50,285 bases of DNA from NCBI GenBank assembly GCA_016204275.1, contig JACQKZ010000003.1:1-50285 (forward strand), written 5' to 3'. Of the stretch, positions 40,970-48,060 are shown in pieces. Made by a program: the position numbers and the translations under genes. The notes beneath the pieces are model-generated. The model was not told where the DNA came from. It worked only from the letters and a program-made list of their open reading frames with translations, and ran no database searches. This stretch comes from Nanobdellati archaeon (GTDB lineage Archaea; Nanobdellota; Nanobdellia; UBA10117). The number at the start of each line of letters is the position of its first letter. Position 1 is the first letter of the stretch.

Positions 40970-41594
40970 TTCTCGGGCAGGCGGTGTTCACCCAAGCCTC
41001 GATGTCGGGAAAGTTATCAAGGTCGTTGTAGTTCAGAGTGTCCGCGAGAAATATGAAAACTTCTTTGCCCTGTTTTTCTAATTTTTCTTTAATTTTGTCT
41101 ACTGGGCCCTGCATCTCGCTCTGGCCGAGCTTGGTTGTTACCAAAATGCCGACCCGCTTTGCTTTTTTGAAATTTTCAATCCGCGCAAGATTTTTTAGCC
41201 TGTGCCTGCGAATTTCCGCGGCAGTTACTTCAGTTATTTTTTTTGTGAACGGGTTTAACTTTAGCACTGGAACCTTGCTCCCGACTTCAACAGGCCCTGG
41301 GTGGAACTCGCCTGTGCCAATATACAAAATTGCATCCGCCCCTTGTGCAGAAAGCGCGGCAGTCGGGTCGCAGCCAAGCAGCTGGCCGGGCAGGACTGCG
41401 TGAAGCGAAGGCTTGCCGACAACAGTTTTTATTTTTTGTGATTCAAGAAACGTTTGGATTGCTGGCAACTGCTCGACAAACTGAACTGTGGCTGCTAGCG
41501 CGAGCCTTTTGTATGCCTGCAGGGCTTTCAGATTTACTTTTATGGCTGGCAGGACATCCAACTTTGCTTTTGCCTCAACAAATAGTATTTTCAT
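40911..41594 (-). CDS. dph2: Dph2 C-terminal part (domains 2 and 3) of split diphthamide synthase
   Basis: 227 aa. 'GQLLGCDPTAA' near 71 holds the second cluster cysteine, 'ILYIGTGEFHPGPVEVG' and 'GILVTTKLGQSEMQG' are Dph2 blocks, and 'AWVNTACPRITDD' holds the third cysteine. The N-terminal domain with the first cysteine is missing and is encoded at 47755-48060. The ATG has its own TATA (GCTTAAAAATC) about 25 bp upstream, so this half is expressed independently. Dph2 transfers the aminocarboxypropyl group of SAM to the diphthamide histidine of EF-2. Confidence 0.88.
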   Translation of the reverse strand: MKILFVEAKAKLDVLPAIKVNLKALQAYKRLALAATVQFVEQLPAIQTFLESQKIKTVVGKPSLHAVLPGQLLGCDPTAALSAQGADAILYIGTGEFHPGPVEVGSKVPVLKLNPFTKKITEVTAAEIRRHRLKNLARIENFKKAKRVGILVTTKLGQSEMQGPVDKIKEKLEKQGKEVFIFLADTLNYNDLDNFPDIEAWVNTACPRITDDQELVKKPIVNAREFV

Positions 41595-41633
41595 AAAACA
41601 GAACGCGTTACTAGATTTTTAAGCTTTAACAGT

Positions 41634-43937
41634 TTATTTTTTTCTGCTTCTTGGCTTTGGCCTCGGCTTTGGTTTCTCAAAATAAGTATCCACTACGTCT
41701 TTGTCCCATCCCTCTGAAACCAGTGCGGCCTTGATTTGCTCGTCACTGAAGCCCTTGCTTCTTGTTTCTTTTACATAGCCGCCGATTGCGCTTTCGTTCT
41801 TGCTGGCCAGCCCGCGTTTCTCTGAAATTTTACCCAGCGATTCCAAATCCTGTGCTGTTTCCTCAACTGCTTTGTCAACCTCGCCTTCATCCCAACCCTT
41901 TTCCTTAAGTGTGTTTTTGATGTCTGTCGCTGAGTAACCCTGCGCGGCTGATGAGCTGACAAAGTCCTTAACATCCGCCTTGCCTGCCTGTGCTGGCTCT
42001 GCTACACCAAAGCCTTCTGCGTCCAAGTCAAGCGAAGCCTTTGCGCGCAAGCGCATGAAATAAAATCCGCCGCCGAGCGCGCCAAGTATTGCGACTATTA
42101 CGGCTGCGATAAGCTTTGCGTTTGATTTATTTTCTTCAACACTTACGCCTTCTATGCCTGGCTGGCCCTGCACGCCCGTAGTTCGCAGGCCGGCTGTCGA
42201 ACCCGCGCCGCTCTGGTTTGTCCTTAGTTGCGAGCCAGTCGGGCTTATTATGGGCAAGGGTGCCTCTCCCGAAGAATTCTGCGCGCCAAGGGTTGTTTTG
42301 ATGAGCGAATCTGTCTTGCTGCCAGTTGCGCAGCCCTCATCTATCTGGCCATTGCAATTATCATCCTTGCCACCAACACAAATTTCCAAGGCGCTCGGAT
42401 TTATGTCTGCATCATGGTCATCACAGTCGCCTTCGTACTTTGCCACGCTATCAGCATCGAAGTCCTCTTCATCTGTGGCAAGCAGGCCATCGCAGTTGTC
42501 ATCTATTTTGTTGTTTGATTCTGTTTTTGCTTTTATGCTTGCGATTTGAGAAGATGTTTTTCCAGAACAGGCACATTTTGTAATTGTTGTGTTCGTTGAA
42601 TTATTTATGTTATCAATCACGCCATCACCATCATTATCTGTGCCATCGCATTGATCCAGTGCGCCCAAATAAATTTTTGCATTTTTATCATCTGTGTCTA
42701 TCTTGCCAGCAGGGTAAACACCAGTACAAGTCGCGTTAAAGAATCCATCATTATCTGTGTCAAATGTTTCATCTACTCGGGTATCGCAGTTGTTATCCTG
42801 TTTGTCGCAGATTTCTGTTGCATTTACGTGTGTTGCTGAATTAGATTCGTTGCAGTCTCCGCATGCGGTTGTCCAGCCATCATGATCGATATCAGTTACT
42901 ACCACATTGCTTACAAAAGAGCAGGCCTGCGTTAGATTAAATGTTGATGCACTGGTAGAACATTTTCCAATATTCTGGCACACATTTGGCACAAAATCAG
43001 TGTAATTTACATAAGCTACTATTCCTGCCCTAAGTTCGCATCTGTCTTGTTCTGGGCAGGCAACCGGCGCGCAGTCAGATGGCTGGCTTGCGAATTCTGC
43101 ATTGCCCTGTGAATCGCAGAGTGCGCATACGCCCGCATCTTTTCCTTTTGATGAGCATTGCAGGTCTGGATCATTTAGCTGTCCATTTGTGCAGAGCCAA
43201 GTTGTAACGCCAGTACAAGCATCTTTGCCGCAAGGCGAGCCTGATGGTGGAGCACCCTGCGGGGCTGGCACGGGCAGTGTACCCTCTTTTTGTATGCCTT
43301 GGGCATTATCATTAAAACTATCACAATTATTATCTAAACCGTCGCAGACTTCTGCTGCGCCAGGGAAAACTGCATTGTTGGTGTCATCGCAGTCCTGATT
43401 ATTTGTTACTAACTTATCGCCCGGACATTGTTGCCTGCCTGTTGCAGGGTCGCCAAAACCATCACCATCTGCATCTGTGTAAAGAAGCTGCATTACACCT
43501 TCATCCACCTGGCCATTGCAATTGTTATCTACGTTGTCGCAGGCTTCCGCCTGCGCGGGATTTGCGTTTGCATTATAATCATTGCAGTCAATCGGTGAAG
43601 AACATTGTGCATTCGGCGATAACGCTTTGTAATATCCATCCTTGTCGCCATCTGTAGTTGTGCAGGCATCTGTAGACCAAACGCACTCGCTTATGCAGGC
43701 AGCTTTATCTTTAAATGTGCAGTCCTCTGGCAGCGCTGGCAAGCCACTGCACGTGCTGCCTATGGCAACTTCGTTCCACTGGCAACCAATAGCCTGACAA
43801 TGTTGCATGTCTGTAATTTCATTACAATATTTTGGGACGCAAGAACCGCCATCGTTTTGCGCAGAACCAAACCCAAAGCTGGTTAGCGCGAGAACTGCGA
43901 TAAGGGCAATTATGATAATTCTGGTTTTTGTGGCCAT
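41634..43937 (-). CDS. MopE-like surface protein with cytosolic UBA-like repeats
   Basis: 767 aa. Signal peptide (1-26), then cysteine-rich ectodomain with repeated MopE-type metal-binding motifs: 'CDNVDNNCNGQVDEG', 'CDGLDNNCDSFND', 'CDKQDNNCDTRVDE', 'CDGTDNDGDGVID' and 'GGKDDNCNGQIDEGC'. A TM helix 'LIAAVIVAILGALGGGFYF' near 612-633 is followed by a cytosolic region with two ~38-aa repeats ('VSSSAAQGYSATDIKNTLKEK' and 'VKETRSKGFSDEQIKAALVSE', each ending GWD). Probably calcium- or copper-binding surface protein linked to a cytosolic partner by the repeats. Confidence 0.82.
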   Translation of the reverse strand: MATKTRIIIIALIAVLALTSFGFGSAQNDGGSCVPKYCNEITDMQHCQAIGCQWNEVAIGSTCSGLPALPEDCTFKDKAACISECVWSTDACTTTDGDKDGYYKALSPNAQCSSPIDCNDYNANANPAQAEACDNVDNNCNGQVDEGVMQLLYTDADGDGFGDPATGRQQCPGDKLVTNNQDCDDTNNAVFPGAAEVCDGLDNNCDSFNDNAQGIQKEGTLPVPAPQGAPPSGSPCGKDACTGVTTWLCTNGQLNDPDLQCSSKGKDAGVCALCDSQGNAEFASQPSDCAPVACPEQDRCELRAGIVAYVNYTDFVPNVCQNIGKCSTSASTFNLTQACSFVSNVVVTDIDHDGWTTACGDCNESNSATHVNATEICDKQDNNCDTRVDETFDTDNDGFFNATCTGVYPAGKIDTDDKNAKIYLGALDQCDGTDNDGDGVIDNINNSTNTTITKCACSGKTSSQIASIKAKTESNNKIDDNCDGLLATDEEDFDADSVAKYEGDCDDHDADINPSALEICVGGKDDNCNGQIDEGCATGSKTDSLIKTTLGAQNSSGEAPLPIISPTGSQLRTNQSGAGSTAGLRTTGVQGQPGIEGVSVEENKSNAKLIAAVIVAILGALGGGFYFMRLRAKASLDLDAEGFGVAEPAQAGKADVKDFVSSSAAQGYSATDIKNTLKEKGWDEGEVDKAVEETAQDLESLGKISEKRGLASKNESAIGGYVKETRSKGFSDEQIKAALVSEGWDKDVVDTYFEKPKPRPKPRSRKK

Positions 43938-44019
43938 CTTACTTAATTTATTATATTACCTTATTTAAAAATCTATTTGCTTCCGTTAGCTATTTAAAAC
44001 AGCACTAATACTTATTCGT

Positions 44020-44637
44020 ATGGCTACTGGCAGAATTACGAACAGAAAAGCAATAATACAGAACAGAGTTCCGCAAATTGCTTTTCCCAACAGAAAAGCA
44101 ATAACACCCATAATTGCAATCATCCTGACAATGATGATGGTTGTAGCTGTGGCTGGCGCGATGTTTTACTGGATTTCGCGTATTCAAGGGCAAGGCCAGG
44201 GTGGCGTGGAAAGTTTCTCTGGCAGGTTTTTCACAACAGCCGCAAGCGCGGTCAATGTGATTCATGTTTCTTACAACGGAAGCTTTGCAAATGCGGAGCT
44301 GCTTACGATGTTCCTGCAAAACATCGGCAACTCTAACATACCGCTCGACAATGGAACATCTTCGCCAACGACAGAATGGATTGTGCTTGATGTGAATGGC
44401 AGGCCGGTATGCAGCTCAAGCTGGGGCGGGACTATCGGCACCAACGCAACAATTAAGTGCATGCGTGGCTGTGCAACAGACATTTTGCCAGGCCAGATAC
44501 GGCAGGTAGTCCTTAACCTGTCAATCGGCGAGTGCACGCTCATGAACATAACAAACGGCACGCAGGTAAAATTCACTATAGACTTCTCCGGCAAAACAAC
44601 AACAACCGGAACTTTCATAAAAACGGTTCCACAATAA
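44020..44637 (+). CDS. Archaeal type IV pilin-like protein
   Basis: 205 aa. The class III signal region ends 'NRKAITPIIAIILTMMMVVAVAGAMFYWI', the Pilin_N/DUF1628 hydrophobic helix, followed by a beta-rich domain with paired cysteines and N-x-S/T sites. Processed by a PibD-type prepilin peptidase before assembly. TATA (TATTTAAAA) at 43990 gives a leaderless start. The N-terminus carries an in-frame 48-nt insertion duplicating 'NRKAI' (44041-44104), giving a longer charged leader than usual. Confidence 0.85.
   Translation: MATGRITNRKAIIQNRVPQIAFPNRKAITPIIAIILTMMMVVAVAGAMFYWISRIQGQGQGGVESFSGRFFTTAASAVNVIHVSYNGSFANAELLTMFLQNIGNSNIPLDNGTSSPTTEWIVLDVNGRPVCSSSWGGTIGTNATIKCMRGCATDILPGQIRQVVLNLSIGECTLMNITNGTQVKFTIDFSGKTTTTGTFIKTVPQ
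44041..44104 (+). repeat. In-frame direct-inverted-direct insertion in pilin leader
   Basis: AACAGAAAAGCAATAA occurs at 44041-44056 and 44089-44104, exactly 48 nt apart. Between the copies lies an inverted arm ATTGCTTTTC (44077-44086) complementary to GAAAAGCAAT, plus a small GAAC-aga-GTTC hairpin. Removing one 48-nt unit leaves a normal pilin start. Confidence 0.8.
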
Positions 44638-45450
44638 CTATATGAATTTTATATCTAGCACGACGTGATTCACGTGCGGCTTGTAACCCTTTATGATTGT
44701 TGTTTTCAGCAGCCGAACTTTGAAATCCTTAAAATCGTTCAGCAGGGCGTACTCTTTCTTCTCTTTTGCAAGGCCGTGATAGTGAATAATTGCGTCTGGC
44801 TTTGCAATTCTTGCTGCCGCCGAAATAAAATTCTTACAGCTCGGTATTAATCCCATAACTACTCGGTCTGCCTTTGGAATTTTTGGGCCTGCTTTTCCGC
44901 AATCGCCAAATACTGGAATGACATTTGGTAAATAATTCAGCCGAATATTTTCTTCCAAATATCTGAACGCGCCAGCATTTTTCTCGATTGCATAAACAAC
45001 TGCATCCCTGTGCGTTTTGGCGATTGGAATAGAAAAATATCCTATGCCCGCAAACATATCAACTATTATTTCGTTGCCCTTCACGTCTGCGATTAATCTT
45101 TTTTTCTCCTGATGGTTGCCCTGCGAATACATAATTTCTTTTGGATTAAACCTGAAAACGCAATTATTTTCTTTTATTAAAATATCGTTAGGAAGAGAGC
45201 CGGCAATCGCCTCGACCTCCGGCTTTCTGAATTCGCCCGAAATATTTTTTTTGAGGCAGACTGCCTTAAACTGTGGATGCAATTCGAGGACAGCCTTCCC
45301 GATAATTTTTTTATGCTTGTGCAGTTTCGTATTTAATTTTAGAAAACAAATTTCTCCAAGCTGCTGGTATGACGCTGGCAGAAGATTAACTTCCTCTGCT
45401 GGCAGATTGCTGGCCAGCAACTTTGCAGTCAGTTGTGTTTTGAATTTCAT
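44638..45450 (-). CDS. Trm5/Taw2-family tRNA-37 modification enzyme
   Basis: 270 aa. 'EIIVDMFAGIGYFSIPIAK' near 130 is the SAM-binding motif I, 'AIEKNAGAFRYLEENIRLN' motif II. 'VVMGLIPSCKNFI' near 205 corresponds to the position where Trm5 has N-x-P-like residues and Taw2/TYW2 has 'GLIPS', favouring Taw2, the aminocarboxypropyl transferase of wyosine synthesis. Acts on tRNA-Phe G37 derivatives. Convergent with the pilin gene, 0 bp apart. Confidence 0.78.
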   Translation of the reverse strand: MKFKTQLTAKLLASNLPAEEVNLLPASYQQLGEICFLKLNTKLHKHKKIIGKAVLELHPQFKAVCLKKNISGEFRKPEVEAIAGSLPNDILIKENNCVFRFNPKEIMYSQGNHQEKKRLIADVKGNEIIVDMFAGIGYFSIPIAKTHRDAVVYAIEKNAGAFRYLEENIRLNYLPNVIPVFGDCGKAGPKIPKADRVVMGLIPSCKNFISAAARIAKPDAIIHYHGLAKEKKEYALLNDFKDFKVRLLKTTIIKGYKPHVNHVVLDIKFI

Positions 45451-45499
45451 AAATAAATGAAATTATTTGTATTTTTAAAGATATTCAAATTTGATATTA

Positions 45500-45796
45500 T
45501 TAATATTTTATTGCTTCTCCAATTTTATCCAGAATTTCTTTTCTAAACGCTGGATTAAGACTAATTGCACCCTTAGAACGATCATGATACATAACCCAAC
45601 CTCTTTTAATTAGTAAGTCAATCGCTTCGGAAACTTCCCCGCGCAGGTGGCCGGGAAAGCCGGAGTGCGCAACTTTATCGCGGCGGATGTGGAACTTCCC
45701 CCAACGTTGCCGCGAGTGCATCTTCTGCAGGACTGCACGCTCAAAATCTACTTCTTGATTACTATTGCTTATGGTGGCCAAATGCCACACCCCCAT
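45500..45796 (-). CDS. Winged-helix-type small regulator
   Basis: 98 aa. 'RRDKVAHSGFPGHLRGEVSEAIDLLIKRGWVMYHDRSKGAISLNPAF' reads as a winged helix with a beta-wing 'KGAISLNP'. It is divergent from the regulator at 45915 and shares the intergenic palindromic operator. TATA (CTTAAATA) about 30 bp upstream. Target unknown; cross-regulation with its neighbour is likely. Confidence 0.6.
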   Translation of the reverse strand: MGVWHLATISNSNQEVDFERAVLQKMHSRQRWGKFHIRRDKVAHSGFPGHLRGEVSEAIDLLIKRGWVMYHDRSKGAISLNPAFRKEILDKIGEAIKY

Positions 45797-45840
45797 TATT
45801 CGGCAATATGACCACGGCGCAAGTATTTAAGGCTTTCTAT

Positions 45841-45902
45841 TTTGATAGCATATGCTATCAAAGCGAAAAGTTTATAAATATGTGATTAACAACATATGCT
45901 AT
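45841..45902. promoter_or_regulatory. Palindromic operator in divergent regulator promoter
   Basis: 45841-45862 is a 22-bp perfect palindrome built from TTTGATAGCAT and its complement. A second half-type site CATATGCTAT is at 45893-45902, 31 bp after the palindrome and near the predicted transcription start. TATA TTTATAAATA (45871-45880) lies between them, so an autoregulator bound at both could block transcription of 45915. Confidence 0.7.
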
Positions 45903-45914
45903 TGGAGGTAAGTA

Positions 45915-46277
45915 ATGGCCACTAAGATAAAAATCGCGATGGGTAGAATGAATAATCGCGAAAAAACTGCATATATACAAGTCATGGGCAACAGCCCCAT
46001 AAATCGGGTTTTGGACTTCTTGGTAGTTTACGATCAGTTCGATTACTCCCTGACAGACATAGCCAAAAATGCAAAGGTCGGCTACGCCACGCTGATGCGA
46101 ACCTGGGATGCCTTAGAAAAAAATAAAATAGTTTTACTGAGCAGGCTCGTTGGCAAAGCAAAGATGTACAAGCTCAACAAAGCCAATCCCGCAGTTCAGC
46201 ATTTCGTCAAGATGTATTGGGAGATTACAAACGAGGCGACTGAACATCTTGAACAAAAAATACCTGCGCTGGCCTAG
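45915..46277 (+). CDS. Winged-helix transcription regulator, probable autoregulator
   Basis: 120 aa. 'VLDFLVVYDQFDYSLTDIAKNAKVGYATLMRTWDALEKNKIVLLSRLVGKAKMYKLN' is a complete winged helix-turn-helix with wing 'GKAKMYKLN'. A strong Shine-Dalgarno GGAGGT precedes the ATG. The promoter has a perfect palindromic operator (45841). Belongs to the MarR/ArsR-like group; the ligand is unknown. Confidence 0.75.
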   Translation: MATKIKIAMGRMNNREKTAYIQVMGNSPINRVLDFLVVYDQFDYSLTDIAKNAKVGYATLMRTWDALEKNKIVLLSRLVGKAKMYKLNKANPAVQHFVKMYWEITNEATEHLEQKIPALA

Positions 46278-46641
46278 TCAGTCAAACCTAATATTCGTGT
46301 CTAATAACTTGGGTGCACTCGGCCCCCGCACGTTGAGAAGCATATGGCCTGCAAACTGGTCAGAGTGGTAGAGGCAGTACATAATTCCCGTCCTGAACTT
46401 TTTGTTCACCTTTTGCATCAGCGCGCTAAGCTTCTTCAAATCCTGCTCCGTGATGTGAATCTTTCCTAAATCTATTTCTTTTGTATCTTTAGAAATGATT
46501 TTGTATTTTATCGCGCCATATAACTTGAACTCGCCGCTCGGCTCGCCTTAAGGAGCGAGTTAACGGAACAGTTCGAACAAAGTTCGACTGGTCAGCCAAA
46601 ATGGGTTTTGGCTGAATGGAAAATGCAGGTGCATTTTTCAT
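46278..46641 (-). pseudogene. Small gene disrupted by hairpin insertions and frameshift
   Basis: The C-terminal frame 'GEFKLYGAIKYKIISKDTKEI' to 'PSAPKLLDTNIRFD' stop (46278) is well formed but has no start codon; a TAA closes it upstream. The ATG at 46641 ('MKNAPAFSIQPKPILADQS') opens another frame that runs through four hairpins and then out of frame into the same gene. Restoring one frame across the hairpins would join them. Product family not recognised. It could be a pseudogene or need ribosomal frameshifting. Confidence 0.6.
46528..46639. repeat. Cluster of four adjacent hairpins
   Basis: AACTCGC/GCGAGTT (46528-46561), CAGTTCGAAC-aaa-GTTCGACTG with one bulge (46569-46590), TCAGCCAAAA-tggg-TTTTGGCTGA (46592-46615, perfect) and GAAAATGCA-gg-TGCATTTTTC (46619-46639). 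The last arm is an inverted copy of the gene start ATGAAAAATGCA. The AAA loop and single-bulge stem resemble the element at 32661. Confidence 0.75.
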
Positions 46642-46684
46642 AAAACTAAAATGCAACTATGCTATAAAAATGTATGTGTGCAAA

Positions 46685-47008
46685 TTAACTTGCCGGCAAT
46701 TTAATCGCGTCTGCAATCCTGCGCTCAAGTGGATTAGTTGGCTTTGTTAGATTTAATTTTAATACGTTTGCCAGCTCTGCTGCATTCACTCTGTCGCTCG
46801 TCATAGGCCAAATTAGATGCGAAGGGTGTTCGCCCGAATGCCATACCCCAAATTCGTAGAGGCCATGCCCTGCGTCTACAACAGATAATGTCACTTGTTT
46901 GTTATGCATCAAATACCAGAGACGGGCTGTTTGTTCTATCCATGATCCCTGCGCCGCCTCCCCAATAGTGTCTTTAATAGCTTGTTCGGAAACATACCAC
47001 ATGAACAA
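46685..47008 (-). CDS. Hypothetical protein
   Basis: 107 aa, soluble. 'TARLWYLMHNKQVTLSVVDAGHGLYEFGVWHSGEHPSHLIWPM' is a beta-rich core flanked by helices. No family recognised. Starts just after the gap containing the promoter of dedA; the TATA for it is AT-rich (TTTAAAAG) near 47025. Confidence 0.5.
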   Translation of the reverse strand: MFMWYVSEQAIKDTIGEAAQGSWIEQTARLWYLMHNKQVTLSVVDAGHGLYEFGVWHSGEHPSHLIWPMTSDRVNAAELANVLKLNLTKPTNPLERRIADAIKLPAS

Positions 47009-47112
47009 ATTAGCATGATAAAACTTTTAAACCTTTTGTATGTGTGTGCGTGTATGTTATATGAGTTTATGCGCGTGTTTAAGCTTTTAAACAATAAATA
47101 TTCATAGTATTT

Positions 47113-47730
47113 ATGCCAATCATAAACTTCTTGCTCCAGTACGCAGAACACCTTGGATACTTGGTAGTCTATGGTCTTATCACTGGCAGCAGCTTTGGCC
47201 TGCCAATCCCGGAGGATGCCACGCTTTTGGTTGCGGGCTATGCCGCTTCGCAGCATTTCATCAAACTGCCGCTTCTGATGATTGTCGCGGTGCTTGGCAT
47301 TCTAACTGGGGATAATCTAGGTTTTTACATTGGCAGGAAATACAAAAACGACATTCAGGGCCTGCTGTTCAGATACGGGCATAAGATTTTCCTGACGCCG
47401 AACAAAGTAAATAAAATTTACATGACTTTCAGGAAACACCCTGACAGGACAATTTTCCTCTCGCGGTTTGTTGTCGGCCTGCGATTTATTGCACCTTTGA
47501 TGGCTGGCTCTTCGGGGATGAAGTGGCGCGAGTTCTTTTTGTACAACCTTGCCGGCGCGCTGGTTGTTGCAACAATAATTCCATTTATCGGCTTCAAGTT
47601 CGGCGAAAACATTACACTGATTTACAAAATAGTTAAAGATTTAAGCATAGCCGTCGCCGCTGTGGCTGCTGCGATAATAATATTTACTGTTTTCTGGTAT
47701 AAAAAACGGCAGGCAAGAATTAAGGCTTAA
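47113..47730 (+). CDS. DedA family membrane protein
   Basis: 205 aa. 'LITGSSFGLPIPEDATLLVAGYAAS' near 28, 'GDNLGFYIGRKY' near 65 and 'SRFVVGLRFIAPLMAGSSGMKWREFFLYNLAGALVVA' near 117 are DedA/VTT signatures, with re-entrant loops and about five TM helices. DedA proteins are linked to membrane lipid (polyprenyl phosphate) transport and envelope homeostasis. Upstream of the dph2 N-part on the same strand. Confidence 0.9.
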   Translation: MPIINFLLQYAEHLGYLVVYGLITGSSFGLPIPEDATLLVAGYAASQHFIKLPLLMIVAVLGILTGDNLGFYIGRKYKNDIQGLLFRYGHKIFLTPNKVNKIYMTFRKHPDRTIFLSRFVVGLRFIAPLMAGSSGMKWREFFLYNLAGALVVATIIPFIGFKFGENITLIYKIVKDLSIAVAAVAAAIIIFTVFWYKKRQARIKA

Positions 47731-47754
47731 AAACGGACTACTTGAGCTAAAGTT

Positions 47755-48060
47755 ATGGACTATGACCTCGAACTCAACCGCATCGTTTCTGAAGTGAAGA
47801 AGTTAAACGAAGAGCGAAGAACAAAGAGCGAAAAACCAATAAAAGTCTGCCTGCAATTCCCTGATGGCTTGAAGGCCGAAGCTACAAAGGCTGTCGAACA
47901 ATTGAAACTGAAAACCAAAAACCAAGGACTTAAAACAGAATTTTTCATCTGGTCTGGCTCGAACTTCGGCGGTTGCGATTACCCGTGGTACCTGAAGGAC
48001 TTGGGGTTTGATTTATTGATTAACTTTGGGCACTCGGTTTTCAAGAAGTGGCCTACTTGA
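47755..48060 (+). CDS. dph2: Dph2 N-terminal part (domain 1) of split diphthamide synthase
   Basis: 101 aa. 'VCLQFPDGLKAEATKAVEQL' and 'WSGSNFGGCDYPWYLKDLGFDLLINFGHS' are Dph2 domain 1; the Cys in 'FGGCD' is the first Fe-S ligand. It ends at 'FKKWPT' stop, exactly before the point where domain 2 would begin ('ILFVEAKA' at the start of 40911-41594). Dph2 works as a homodimer with a cluster held by one cysteine from each domain, so the two halves must assemble. Overlaps the convergent gene by 8 nt. Confidence 0.85.
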   Translation: MDYDLELNRIVSEVKKLNEERRTKSEKPIKVCLQFPDGLKAEATKAVEQLKLKTKNQGLKTEFFIWSGSNFGGCDYPWYLKDLGFDLLINFGHSVFKKWPT

